From assembly GCA_966248875.1 (NCBI GenBank), contig CBINBI010000004.1, positions 22,160-86,159 of the forward strand: DNA of 64,000 nucleotides, written 5' to 3'. Shown here in pieces: positions 9,139 through 17,776 of this stretch. This DNA is from Dokdonella_A sp966248875 (GTDB lineage: Bacteria; Pseudomonadota; Gammaproteobacteria; Xanthomonadales; Rhodanobacteraceae). Below the pieces are notes generated by a model. That model ran no database searches. It was not told where the DNA came from and saw only the letters and a program-made list of their open reading frames with translations. Every line of letters begins with the position of its first letter. The stretch's first letter is position 1. The translations under genes and the position numbers were made by a program.

Positions 9139-9372
9139 GTGCTTCTCCCCGCTGGGTCCGTGTAAATCGTCCGGCACGAGGCCGTCCCACACCCGCAGGC
9201 CCCCTCCCCGCAAAAGTGTCAAGAAAATGTAAAACAGTCGTTCGAATTTCGCCCGCGCCGCGTGTTTGCAGATGCAGCACGGATTCCGTCCACCACCGGA
9301 GTGCCTAGGGCGGGCCTTTGCCCGCGCGGTACACTGCAGCCGAGTTTCTCGCTGTTCCCAGAACCGTCCGCA

Positions 9373-11418
9373 ATGCCTATCGATGTACTGCCGCGCGGAG
9401 CGCGGCGCCTGCTTGCCGGCGTGTTCGCCGGCTGTCTCGCCCTGTCCGCCGCTGCCGAGGATCTCGGCGCGCAACGCGACCGGTTCCGCGCGGCATACGC
9501 GGCCGCCTCGCGCACGCCGCCCGGCGACTGGAAGAAGCTCGCGATAGGCCTCGAAACGTATCCGCTCTATCCGTACCTCGAAGCCACGGCCCTGCGCCGA
9601 GGCATCGCCAAGGCCTCCCGGACCGACATCGAGCGCTTTCTCGCGCGCTGGCCCGATTCGCTGCCCGCCGCCGACCTGCGCGAGACGTATCTGCGCGAGC
9701 TTGCGCGACGCGGCGACTGGACGGCCTTTCGCGCGTTCTGGAAAGGCAGCCGTGACCGCGACCTCGCGTGCCACCACCTCCGCGCGCGCCTCGCCGCCGG
9801 CGAGAAACTCGATTACGAGCAGGACATCGCGCCGCTCTGGACGAATCCGCGCAGCCTGCCGCCCGCCTGCGATCCCGTGGTGGCCGCCGCGCGCAGCAGC
9901 GGCCTCCTGACTGACGCGCGCGTCTGGCAGCGCCTGCTCGCCGCGGCCGAAGAGGGCAACGCCGCGAGCGCCGAAGCCGCCGCCGCCTTGCTCGCCGGCA
10001 CGGATCGCGAGGAAGCGAACCGCATCGTCGCCGCCGTGCGCGATCCCGCCACGACCTTGGCCAAGGCCGAGCAGTGGCCCGACACGCCGCGGGCGCGCCA
10101 GGCCATCGCCTACGGCCTCGCCCGCTATGCGCGCCGCGACAGCGCGGCAGCCGAAACGCTGTGGACGAAGCTCGGTGCGAAGTTCGCGACGGATGACGCG
10201 GAGAAGAACCGCGTGCTCAACGCGCTCGCGGTGTACCGTTCGACGAGCTATTCGCCCGATGCGCTCGCGCGCCTCAAGGCGCTGCCGCCCGAAGCCGAAG
10301 ACGACACGAGCCGTGAGTGGCACGTGCGCGTCGCGCTCGCGTCGGGCGACTGGAACGAGACACTGGCGGCGCTCGACGGTCTTTCCGCCGAACAGCAGGG
10401 CGATTCGCGCTGGCGCTATCTCCGCGCGCGCGTGCTCGCCAAGCTCGGCCGCAAGATCGAAGCCGACGCGATCTTCGCCGATCTTGCGCGCGAGGCGAGC
10501 TTCCACGGTTTTCTCGCAGCGGACTGGATCGACGAGCCGTACGCGATCTGCCCGCGCACGCTCGCCACCGATCCCGCCGCGGAGAAAGCGATCGCGAGCC
10601 AGCCCGATCTCGCGCGCGCATTCGAGTTCCGGACGCTCGGCATGCAGCCGGAGGCGCGCCGCGAATGGGATTTCGCGATGAAGAAACTGTCCGAGTCCGA
10701 GCGCCGCCTCGCCGCCGATCTCGCCTACCGGCGCGGCTGGCACGACCGCGCGGTGTTCCTCTACTCCGCCGATCCGGAGACGCAGCGGCTCTACGAGCAG
10801 CGCTTTCCGCTCGCGCTCGAGCAGCGCGTCAGGCGCGAAGCGGCGGACGCCGGCATCGATCCCGCCTGGGTCTACGCGATCATCCGCGCCGAAAGCGCGT
10901 GGATGACCGACGCGCGCTCGCACGCCGATGCGTATGGCCTGATGCAGCTCCTGCCCGGCGTCGCCAAGCAGCTCGCCAAGGCCGAGAAGCTGCCGTACAA
11001 CCGCGCGAGCGATCTCTTCGATCCCGCGCTCAACATCGAGCTCGGCACGCGCTATCTCGGCCGCATGGCCGAGCGCTTCGACGGCAGCCCATGGCTCGCC
11101 AGCGCGGCCTACAACGCCGGCGAAGCGCCGGTCTCGCGCTGGCTCGCGGCGCGCGGCAGCCTCGATCCCGATTTCTTCATCGAGACGATTCCGTACCGCG
11201 AGACGCGCGAATATGTTGCGCGCGTGCTCGCCTTCAGCGTGATCTACGACTGGCGCATGAACGGCAAGGCGCTCGCACTTTCCGCCCGCATGCCGCGGGT
11301 CGGCCAGGATTACGCGGCGCCCACCGCGGACACGCCGCGCAAGAGCGTCGTCTGCCCGGCTGCGGCCGAGACCGCCATGGCGGCGACGAGCGCATCGCAG
11401 GCCGCTCCGGCGCGCTAG
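9373..11418 (+). CDS. slt: Soluble lytic murein transglycosylase (Slt70 type)
   Basis: Periplasmic enzyme that cleaves peptidoglycan between MurNAc and GlcNAc with 1,6-anhydro ring formation. It has 681 residues. A signal peptide (residues 1 to about 27, ending SAAAE) is followed by a long alpha-helical superhelical U-domain (residues about 35-480) rich in WKKLAIGLETYPLYPYLE-type helical repeats. The C-terminal SLT domain (about 490-640) has the catalytic glutamate E507 in IIRAESAW, then AYGLMQLLP and the AAYNAGE motif. The final 40 residues are low-complexity. The ATG at 9373 is chosen because it directly precedes the signal peptide. It reads in the same direction as the NDUFA9-like gene 81 bases later. 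Confidence 0.93.
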   Translation: MPIDVLPRGARRLLAGVFAGCLALSAAAEDLGAQRDRFRAAYAAASRTPPGDWKKLAIGLETYPLYPYLEATALRRGIAKASRTDIERFLARWPDSLPAADLRETYLRELARRGDWTAFRAFWKGSRDRDLACHHLRARLAAGEKLDYEQDIAPLWTNPRSLPPACDPVVAAARSSGLLTDARVWQRLLAAAEEGNAASAEAAAALLAGTDREEANRIVAAVRDPATTLAKAEQWPDTPRARQAIAYGLARYARRDSAAAETLWTKLGAKFATDDAEKNRVLNALAVYRSTSYSPDALARLKALPPEAEDDTSREWHVRVALASGDWNETLAALDGLSAEQQGDSRWRYLRARVLAKLGRKIEADAIFADLAREASFHGFLAADWIDEPYAICPRTLATDPAAEKAIASQPDLARAFEFRTLGMQPEARREWDFAMKKLSESERRLAADLAYRRGWHDRAVFLYSADPETQRLYEQRFPLALEQRVRREAADAGIDPAWVYAIIRAESAWMTDARSHADAYGLMQLLPGVAKQLAKAEKLPYNRASDLFDPALNIELGTRYLGRMAERFDGSPWLASAAYNAGEAPVSRWLAARGSLDPDFFIETIPYRETREYVARVLAFSVIYDWRMNGKALALSARMPRVGQDYAAPTADTPRKSVVCPAAAETAMAATSASQAAPAR

Positions 11419-11499
11419 GATGTCGTTTCTGCCGGACGGCCGGAATGGCCGTTCCGCCGGCGCATTCGTGCGCGCCGTTCCCCGAAGCGGAGTACGACG

Positions 11500-12441
11500 A
11501 TGAAGCGCCAACGCATCGTGATCCTGGGCGGCACCGGCTTCGTCGGCAGCCGGCTCGTGCCACGCCTGCACGACGACGGCCACACGATCCGCGTGCTTTC
11601 CCGCAACCGCGAGCTGCACCGCGATCTCTTCGTGCTGCCACGGGTGGACATCGTCACGACCGATGTCCACGATCCCGACGCGCTGCGCGCGCGCCTCGCC
11701 GGTGCCGACGCCGCGATCAACCTCGTCGGCATCCTCAACGAGCGCGGCAGCGACGGCAGCGGGTTCCGCAAGGCGCACGTCGAGCTGACCGAAAAACTGA
11801 TCGCCGCGTGCCGTTCTGCCGGCGTCGGACGCCTGATCCAGATGAGCGCCCTGCGCGCGGGTGAAGGCGAAAGCCACTACCTTCGCACGCGCGGCGAAGC
11901 CGAGGCGCGGGTGAAGGACTCCGGGCTCGTCTGGACGATCTTCCGACCGTCCGTGATCTTCGGGCCGGGCGACGGGCTCTTCTTCCGCTTCGCCAGACTG
12001 CTGCGCCTCGTGCCCGTGCTGCCGCTCGCGCGCGCCGGCGCCAGGTTCGCGCCGGTGTACGTCGGCGATGTCGCCGAAGCCTTCGCGCGCGCGATCGCGC
12101 ATCCGCATACGGCCGGCCACACCTACGAGCTGTTCGGTCCCCGCACGATCACCCTCGGCGAGCTGGTGCGCTGGACCGCCGAGATGTCCGGCATGCGCCG
12201 CTGGATCGTGCCGCTGCCGGACGCGCTCGGCTATCTGCAGGCGCTCGTCGGCGAATGGCTGCCCGGCAAGCCCCTCTCGCGCGACAACTTTCGCTCGCTC
12301 AAGCTCGACTCGGTCGGCACGGCCGACGGCCTTGCCGCGCTCGGCATCGTCGCGACGCCGATGGAAACGGTGATGCCGCCGCTGCTGCGCGGCGAAGGAC
12401 GGCAGCGCCGGCTCGACCGCTTTCGCGAAGAGCATTCCTGA
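11500..12441 (+). CDS. NDUFA9-like atypical short-chain dehydrogenase/NAD(P)-binding protein
   Basis: Rossmann-fold protein of 313 residues with the glycine motif GGTGFVG at 10-16, typical of atypical SDRs related to the complex I accessory subunit NDUFA9. Further conserved stretches are INLVGILNE, IQMSALRAG, WTIFRPSVIFGPGDG and APVYVGDVAEAF, the pattern seen in proteobacterial 'complex I NDUFA9 subunit family protein'. The catalytic YxxxK of classical SDRs is replaced (the region reads LRTRGEAE), as usual for the subfamily. Role in bacteria is poorly defined; quinone or lipid-related chemistry is a guess. The AAGCGGAG element before ATG 11500 supports the start. Convergent with the truncated hemoglobin gene. 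Confidence 0.85.
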   Translation: MKRQRIVILGGTGFVGSRLVPRLHDDGHTIRVLSRNRELHRDLFVLPRVDIVTTDVHDPDALRARLAGADAAINLVGILNERGSDGSGFRKAHVELTEKLIAACRSAGVGRLIQMSALRAGEGESHYLRTRGEAEARVKDSGLVWTIFRPSVIFGPGDGLFFRFARLLRLVPVLPLARAGARFAPVYVGDVAEAFARAIAHPHTAGHTYELFGPRTITLGELVRWTAEMSGMRRWIVPLPDALGYLQALVGEWLPGKPLSRDNFRSLKLDSVGTADGLAALGIVATPMETVMPPLLRGEGRQRRLDRFREEHS

Positions 12442-12463
12442 CGCCGGCGCGCTGCGGCAGCGG

Positions 12464-12937
12464 CTACTGTCCGACGATTTCCGGCCGCATCGGCGCGAAG
12501 AGATCGAGCAGACGCTTCTGCAGATCCTTCGCTACGTTCTGCGCATCCATCGCGCGCACGAGGTCGTCGACGAACGCGTCGAAATCGGCGTCGGTGAGAT
12601 TGAGCCCGCTGTGCGCCTCTTCCATGCTGCGGCCCGTGTACGTGCACGGCCCGCCCGTCGCTGCGCAGATCTGCTCGATCAGGAGGCGGCGCAGATCGGC
12701 GATGTCGGTCTTCTCGAAGAAGATGTTGATACGCAGATCATTGTGGATTTCCGCGAGGGCGGCGTCGACGACACGCGCGATGCCGTCCTGCCCGCCGAGC
12801 GCACGATAGAGCGCGTCGTCCGCAATGGCCGCCTCCGGCGCCCGCGCGGCCGCCACGTCTTTCGGCGATGGACCCGCGCATCCCGCGGCAACCGATGCAC
12901 ACGCCAGCGCCAGCAGCAACCGGAAAGTTCCGTTCAT
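12464..12937 (-). CDS. Group I truncated hemoglobin with export signal (probable lipoprotein)
   Basis: Heme protein of the 2-on-2 globin family, 157 residues. The globin part (about 40-155) has the opening LYRALGG, the helix pattern FFEKTDIADLRR, the glycine-rich GGPCTYTGRSM and the proximal histidine H109 in MEEAHSGL, then NLTDADFDAFVDDL. Such globins bind O2 or NO and often act in NO detoxification. Unusually, a cleavable hydrophobic leader precedes it (residues 1-20, VAAGC, then AGPSP), suggesting a lipoprotein or periplasmic form; the lipobox lacks the usual Leu at -3. A GGGGAGGG site precedes ATG 12937. Divergent from cca. Confidence 0.85.
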   Translation of the reverse strand: MNGTFRLLLALACASVAAGCAGPSPKDVAAARAPEAAIADDALYRALGGQDGIARVVDAALAEIHNDLRINIFFEKTDIADLRRLLIEQICAATGGPCTYTGRSMEEAHSGLNLTDADFDAFVDDLVRAMDAQNVAKDLQKRLLDLFAPMRPEIVGQ

Positions 12938-13006
12938 CGCCGCCCTCCCCAGAGCCGCTCGAATCGCTGGCACAATGCCAGCCCAATCACGCTTCCCCGT
13001 CAAGCC

Positions 13007-14251
13007 ATGCAGACGTACCTCGTCGGCGGCGCCGTCCGCGACAAGCTGCTCGGCCGGCCGATCGCGGACCGCGACTTCGTCGTGGTGGGTGCGACGCCGG
13101 AGGAGCTGTCGCGTCTCGGCTTCCGGCCGATCGGGCGCGATTTTCCGGTCTTCCTGCATCCCGAGACGAACGAGGAATACGCGCTCGCGCGCACCGAGCG
13201 CAAGAGCGGCCGCGGCTATCACGGCTTCGTGTTCTCGACCGATCCCGACGTCACGCTGGAGCAGGATCTCGAGCGCCGCGATCTCACGATCAACGCGATG
13301 GCCGAGGACGCGGACGGCCGCCTCATCGATCCGTTCGGCGGCGCGCGCGACATCGAAGCACGCCTGCTGCGGCACGTCTCGCCCGCATTCGCCGAAGACC
13401 CGGTGCGCGTGCTGCGCGTGGCGCGATTCGCCGCGCGCTACGCACCGCTCGGCTTCCGGGTCGCCGCCGAGACACTTTCGCTGATGCGCGCCATGGTGGA
13501 CGACGGCGAAGTCGCGCATCTCGTCCCCGAGCGCGTCTGGGCCGAGACGCGCAAGGCGCTCGCGGAAGCGACGCCGTCGGTATTCGTCCACACGCTGCGC
13601 GAATGCGGCGCGCTCGGCGTCCTGTTCCCGGAAGTCGACGCGCTGTACGGCGTGCCGCAGCGCGCTGAATTCCATCCCGAAATCGACGCCGGGGCGCACG
13701 TCGAGCTGGTGCTCGACATGGCTGCGCGGCTTGCGCCCGGCGACGATCTCGTCGGCTACTGCGCGCTGACGCACGATCTCGGCAAGGCGCTGACGCCGGC
13801 CGATCGGCTGCCGCGTCACATCGGCCATGAGCACGCCGGGCTCGCGCCGCTGCGCGAGCTGTCCGCCAGGCTGCGCGTGCCGGCCGAGCACGCCGCGCTG
13901 GCCGAGCTCGTCTGCCGTTTCCATCTCGACATCCATCGCGCATTCGAGCTGCGCGCCGAGACGCTGCTCGGCATTCTCGAACGCTGCGATGCGTTCCGCC
14001 GGCCCGATCGATTCGATCGCGTGCTGATCGCCTGCGAAGCCGACAAGCGCGGCCGCCTCGGCTCGGCGGAGGCGGATTATCCGCAGGCGCCGTACGTGCG
14101 CGAGGCCCGCTCGGCGGCGGCCGCGATTGACGCGAGCGCGTTCGTGGCGCAGGGCCTCAGCGGCGTCGCGATCGGCGATGCGATGCGCAAGGCGCGCGCA
14201 AACGCGATCGCACGCGTGCGCGAGCGGTACAAGGCGGCGCAGAGCTCGTAG
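13007..14251 (+). CDS. cca: Multifunctional CCA-adding enzyme (tRNA nucleotidyltransferase, HD domain)
   Basis: Adds or repairs the 3'-CCA end of tRNAs, using CTP and ATP. It has 414 residues. The class II nucleotidyltransferase core starts at the N-terminus with GGAVRD (7-12), the catalytic Asp pair D21/D23 in DRDFVVVG, and RRDLTINAMA. The middle of the protein has the AEDPVRVLRVARFAAR nucleotide-selection helix region. The C-terminal HD phosphohydrolase domain is present (LTHDLGKALTP), which makes this the long gammaproteobacterial form with 2'-phosphatase/phosphodiesterase activity. ATG 13007 puts the GGAVRD motif at its usual distance. No ribosome site of note. Confidence 0.95.
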   Translation: MQTYLVGGAVRDKLLGRPIADRDFVVVGATPEELSRLGFRPIGRDFPVFLHPETNEEYALARTERKSGRGYHGFVFSTDPDVTLEQDLERRDLTINAMAEDADGRLIDPFGGARDIEARLLRHVSPAFAEDPVRVLRVARFAARYAPLGFRVAAETLSLMRAMVDDGEVAHLVPERVWAETRKALAEATPSVFVHTLRECGALGVLFPEVDALYGVPQRAEFHPEIDAGAHVELVLDMAARLAPGDDLVGYCALTHDLGKALTPADRLPRHIGHEHAGLAPLRELSARLRVPAEHAALAELVCRFHLDIHRAFELRAETLLGILERCDAFRRPDRFDRVLIACEADKRGRLGSAEADYPQAPYVREARSAAAAIDASAFVAQGLSGVAIGDAMRKARANAIARVRERYKAAQSS

Positions 14252-14302
14252 GCGTTCACGGGCGCGCCCCTCATTCGGGCGAGCGACAGCGGACGACGCG
14301 CC

Positions 14303-15061
14303 TCAGAACGCGGCCCGCAAGCGGTACACGATCTCGCCGACCCATTCGTGCAGCACGGCGTCGGTGTTCGAGATCGCGCCAGCGGTCGGCAGAAGATCGG
14401 CCACACCTTCGAACGACGATACGCGTGCATCGCCGGCGTATGCGCACGGCTCGAAACCTGCCGCGCGGAACGCGACCAGCGCGCGCGGCATGTGCATGGC
14501 GGACGTGACGAGCCACACGCGCTCGGGCAAGGCGGGATCGAGTGCGCGCACGAGCATCGCGTTTTCCCAGGTCGTCTTCGCGCGGGTCTCGGTGCGGATC
14601 GCGTCGGCAGGCACGCCGAGGCGCCGCGCGATGCCGGCCATGACGGCGCCCTGCGCCACGCCCTCGCCGTTGCGCGCGCCGCCGGTGACGACCAGCTCGG
14701 CATCCGGGATGCGCCGGGCCAGCTCCACCGCTGCCAGCGTGCGCTGCAGGCTCGAAGCGTTCAGCACGCCATAGTCGTCCGCGTCGACGGCCGCGCGGCG
14801 CATGCCGCCGGAGAGCAGCACGATGACGCGCGGTTCCGGTGCCGCGCAGGCTTCCGGCTTCGGCGCGCGCCGCTCCTGCACGGAAACGAGCACGTTCGCG
14901 ACGACCGGTGTCGATAGCGCGAGGCAGAGGAACTCCACCGCGATGCCGGCACGCATCGCGCCCCGCGGCAACCGCGCGCGCCCTATCCACAACGCGAGCG
15001 CGAGCAGGAGCCCGAAGCCGAGCGGCGACAGGAACACGTCGACGAAGGCCATCCCGCGCAT
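14303..15061 (-). CDS. YdcF/SanA-like DUF218 membrane protein
   Basis: Inner-membrane protein of 252 residues with two N-terminal hydrophobic helices (about 5-22 and 36-55) followed by a DUF218 domain on the far side. Domain signatures: VIVLLSGGMRR, AELVVTGGARNGEGV, TRAKTTWENAMLV and WLVTSAMHMPRALVAFRAAG. The family includes E. coli YdcF and ElyC/SanA, linked to envelope integrity; biochemical role is unsettled. The ATG at 15061 shares its A with the TGA stop of the upstream methyltransferase gene (TGATG), so translation is coupled. A second ATG three codons on is possible. Confidence 0.85.
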   Translation of the reverse strand: MRGMAFVDVFLSPLGFGLLLALALWIGRARLPRGAMRAGIAVEFLCLALSTPVVANVLVSVQERRAPKPEACAAPEPRVIVLLSGGMRRAAVDADDYGVLNASSLQRTLAAVELARRIPDAELVVTGGARNGEGVAQGAVMAGIARRLGVPADAIRTETRAKTTWENAMLVRALDPALPERVWLVTSAMHMPRALVAFRAAGFEPCAYAGDARVSSFEGVADLLPTAGAISNTDAVLHEWVGEIVYRLRAAF

Positions 15062-16239
15062 CAGAGCCTTCGCGACAGATCGCAGTCGGCAAACCCCGCC
15101 GGCACGTCGCGCACGCCGCGCGCGAACGCGATGACCTGGAACCGCTCGCCCATCTCGCCGGGCAGCGTGAGGCGCTTGGCTTCGCCGACCACGCGCATGC
15201 GCTCGGGCTCGCCGAGCAATGCCGCCGCCTCGATCAGCGCGGGCAGGCCGCTCGCCAGCAGGAACTGCCCCTGCGGCGCATAGCCGACCAGCTCGAAGCC
15301 GGCGCCGGTGCCGGCTTCTGCGACGGCAGTGAAATCGACGAAGGCCGTGATGTCCTGCAGGCCGGGCCGATACAGTGCGTCGGCGTGGGCACGATGGCGG
15401 TAGTGGCAGACCAGCGTGCCGGCGTTGCGTTCGGGAAGGTAGAACTCGCTGCGCGGATAGCCGTAGTCGACAAACAGCGCGAGGCCGCGTTCGAGCGTTC
15501 CGAGCACCGCCTGCATCCAGTACGGCAGCTGCGGCAGGATCTCCGAGCGGTAGCCGTTCGCGAAGGCGGTGTCGAGATAGCGTTCCACATGGCGCACCGC
15601 GGCGCTCACCAGGGCGTCGGCCGGCCGGTCCTCGCTGGCAAGCGCGTCGTCGCGCACCGTCACGTATTCCTCGTGCACGCGGCCCGCGTGCATCGCGAAG
15701 CGCGTGGTCGGCAGCGCATCGAGCACTTCGTTGGCGAACATGACGCCGCGCCACGCGCGCTCCGGCGGGCGATCGATCCACTCGACACGCGCGGCGAGAT
15801 CCTCCGGCAGCGCGGAGGCGACGAGCGCTCGCTGCCGATCGCGAAGGTCGGCGCCGGGCTCGAGGATGCGATAGCGCCGCGGCAGCACGCCGCGATCCGC
15901 CAGCTCGCCCAGCGCCGCAACCGCGAAGCGCCCGCTGCCGCCGCCCAGCTCGACGACATCGGCTTCGCTGCCGAGCTCGCACAGCGCGGGCGCGAGCGTG
16001 CCGGCGACGGTGCGCGCGAAAAGGTCGCCGAGCTCGGGCGCCGTGACGAAGTCACCGGCCGCACCGAACTTGGTCTTGCCCGCGCTGTAGTAGCCGAGTC
16101 CCGGTGCGTACAGGCAGAGCTCCATGTAGCGCGAGAACGGAATGCCGCCGCTGGCGGCGATCTCCTCGCGGATCAGCGCCACGAGCGCGTCGGAGTGCGC
16201 GCGCTCGTCGGCATCGGGGACGGGCAGGTCGATCTTCAA
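15061..16239 (-). CDS. MidA/NDUFAF7-like SAM-dependent methyltransferase
   Basis: Class I methyltransferase of 392 residues in the COG1565/DUF185 family. The mitochondrial relative NDUFAF7/MidA symmetrically dimethylates an arginine of complex I subunit NDUFS2. Family blocks: GGIPFSRYMELCLYAPGLGYYS near the N-terminus, GDFVTAPELGDLF, the SAM motif VELGGGSGRFA, FANEVLDALP, and LFVDYGYPRSEFY. The proposed start is TTG 16239 (LKIDLPVPDA), with GGAG about 7 bases upstream; no ATG lies close enough to the domain. It is the first gene of a two-gene unit with the DUF218 gene, and divergent from the pteridine reductase. A substrate in this organism is not shown. Confidence 0.85.
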   Translation of the reverse strand: MKIDLPVPDADERAHSDALVALIREEIAASGGIPFSRYMELCLYAPGLGYYSAGKTKFGAAGDFVTAPELGDLFARTVAGTLAPALCELGSEADVVELGGGSGRFAVAALGELADRGVLPRRYRILEPGADLRDRQRALVASALPEDLAARVEWIDRPPERAWRGVMFANEVLDALPTTRFAMHAGRVHEEYVTVRDDALASEDRPADALVSAAVRHVERYLDTAFANGYRSEILPQLPYWMQAVLGTLERGLALFVDYGYPRSEFYLPERNAGTLVCHYRHRAHADALYRPGLQDITAFVDFTAVAEAGTGAGFELVGYAPQGQFLLASGLPALIEAAALLGEPERMRVVGEAKRLTLPGEMGERFQVIAFARGVRDVPAGFADCDLSRRL

Positions 16240-16336
16240 CGAGGCTCCGGCGCGCGTTCTGCGACAATGGCGTGCGGCCCGGGTCACGTCCGGGATCGCT
16301 TGATCCGCAGCATAACGAGCGCGACGGAGAAGACCA

Positions 16337-17086
16337 ATGTCGAGCAATGCGCAAGGCCGTCCGGTCGCCCTCGTCACCGGCGCTGCGCGGCGCATCGGTG
16401 CGACGATCGCGCGGCGCCTGCACGGCGCCGGCTATGACGTCGCCCTGCATTGCCGGCGGTCGCGCGCCGAGCTCGACGCGCTGATCGCAGAGCTCGAACG
16501 CGTGCGCGCGGACAGCACGCTGGCGCTGCAGGCGGAGCTCGGCGACGCGGCAGCGCCCGCGCCGATGATCGATGCGACGATCGCACGCTTCGGGCGCCTC
16601 GACGCGCTGGTCAACAACGCGTCGGCGTTCCATCCGACTCCGGTCGGCGCGGCGACGCAGGCCCAGTGGGACGAGCTGCTCGGCGCGAACGCGCGCGGGC
16701 CGTTCTTTCTCGCGCAGGCGGCGGCGCCGCATCTTCGCGAGCGCTCCGGCGCGATCGTCAACATCGTCGACGTCTACGCCGAGCGCCCGCTGCCCGATCA
16801 CCCGATCTACTGCATGAGCAAGGCTGCGCTCGCGATGATGACGCGCGCGCTCGCGCGCGATCTCGCGCCCGCCGTGCGCGTGAACGGCGTCGCGCCGGGC
16901 GCCGTGCTCTGGCCGGAAACCGGAAAGAGCCAGGCCGACCGCCAGCAGCTCATCGAGCGCACGCCGCTCCGGCGAACCGGCACGCCGGAGGATGTCGCGG
17001 CGGCGGTGCTGTGGCTGCTCGCCGACGCATCGTTCGTCACGGGCGAGATCGTGCGCGTCGACGGCGGGCGCCATCTCGCCATCTGA
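16337..17086 (+). CDS. Pteridine reductase-like short-chain dehydrogenase (FolM type)
   Basis: NADPH-dependent SDR of 249 residues. The cofactor motif reads TGAARRIG (14-21), with the Arg pair characteristic of pteridine reductases and FolM rather than the plain TGxxxGxG. NNASAF is the structural Asn motif and the catalytic YxxxK is Y158-C-M-S-K162. The likely reaction is reduction of dihydropterin or dihydrobiopterin to the tetrahydro form. Its position about 1.2 kb from folK and folB supports a role in pterin metabolism, though those genes are on the other strand. ATG 16337 lies just after a GGAGAAG ribosome site. Confidence 0.9.
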   Translation: MSSNAQGRPVALVTGAARRIGATIARRLHGAGYDVALHCRRSRAELDALIAELERVRADSTLALQAELGDAAAPAPMIDATIARFGRLDALVNNASAFHPTPVGAATQAQWDELLGANARGPFFLAQAAAPHLRERSGAIVNIVDVYAERPLPDHPIYCMSKAALAMMTRALARDLAPAVRVNGVAPGAVLWPETGKSQADRQQLIERTPLRRTGTPEDVAAAVLWLLADASFVTGEIVRVDGGRHLAI

Positions 17087-17110
17087 GGCGCACGGCTGCA
17101 GGCCGCCGCG

Positions 17111-17665
17111 TCAGTCCGACGGCGCGCTGTCGATGTAGCGGTACTGCCCGGGCGGCATATAGAGCGGCAGCAGCGTCGATTCCTCCTGGCGCAGGGCCTG
17201 GCCGTAGAGGCTCGCGATGCGTACCACGTCGTGGACGAAGCGGCGCCGGCGCTGGCTGTCCCACGGCGCGTCGAGGTAGTCGGTGAGCACGGCTTCGATC
17301 AGCAGGGTCGAGCGCTCGAGCTCGCGGTGCGTCGACTTGAACTGGATCATCGCCATGCGGTCGCGCTCGAGGGCCCAGCGCAGGTAGGGATAAAGCTGCA
17401 CGCTCTTGACGAGACCGGTGCGGCGGAAGCCATCGGCAAAGCGGCGCAGGCACTGGACCTCGGCGTCCTCGTCCTGCGCGCGGCAGGCGTCGAGCAGGGC
17501 GCGCATGTCGCGCCTGCCGACTTCGTGATCGCGCAGGATCTGCGCGGTGAGGCGCGGGCGAAAACGCACCGCGCCGCTCAGTGCGGCTTCCGGAATCGTC
17601 TGGTCGGCCGCCGCCCGCGGCCGTGTCTGGTGGCGGCCGAAGGTCGCCGCCAGAAAATGGAACAT
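17111..17665 (-). CDS. Hemerythrin-like domain protein
   Basis: All-helical protein of 184 residues. Features that fit a hemerythrin/HHE cation-binding bundle are ILRDHEVGRRDMRALL (His/Asp plus following helix), STHRELERSTLL (H-x-x-x-E) and RQEESTLLPLY (the usual 'EExxLFP' element). Some expected metal histidines are not obvious, so a di-iron site is likely but not certain. The N-terminal 30 residues are variable. It sits downstream of folK on the same strand, separated by a hairpin at 17725-17750, so it may have its own promoter. O2, NO or iron sensing is a family-level guess. Confidence 0.6.
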   Translation of the reverse strand: MFHFLAATFGRHQTRPRAAADQTIPEAALSGAVRFRPRLTAQILRDHEVGRRDMRALLDACRAQDEDAEVQCLRRFADGFRRTGLVKSVQLYPYLRWALERDRMAMIQFKSTHRELERSTLLIEAVLTDYLDAPWDSQRRRRFVHDVVRIASLYGQALRQEESTLLPLYMPPGQYRYIDSAPSD

Positions 17666-17724
17666 TGATCGTGCCGAACCGAAGTCAGCGCCGTCCCCCC
17701 GGCGTCCGGGGGCGAGTTTGGCGC

Positions 17725-17750
17725 AAAACTGTGAACTAATCGACAGTTTT
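17725..17750. promoter_or_regulatory. AAAACTGT...ACAGTTTT dyad between folK and the hemerythrin-like gene
   Basis: Exact 8-bp inverted repeat (17725-17732 and 17743-17750) around a 10-base AT-rich loop, in an otherwise GC-rich spacer. On the minus strand the second arm ends in a T-rich run, so it could be a weak folK terminator. Equally, an AT-rich dyad 60-85 bases upstream of the hemerythrin-like start could be an operator. The sequence does not decide. Confidence 0.4.
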
Positions 17751-17776
17751 TACGCAAGGCGGCCGTACCGGCGGCT

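Noticed and set aside
9217..9222. Exact minus-strand TTGACA as -35 box of the TonB receptor
   Set aside because: No acceptable -10 sequence lies 16-18 bases downstream, so the promoter was not called.
9139..12435. Very long open minus-strand frame extending the TonB receptor upstream by about 1100 codons
   Set aside because: It lies antisense to the lytic transglycosylase and NDUFA9-like genes and reads as Arg/Ala-rich nonsense; the receptor's signal peptide and ribosome site place the start at 9138. Long antisense frames are expected at this GC content.
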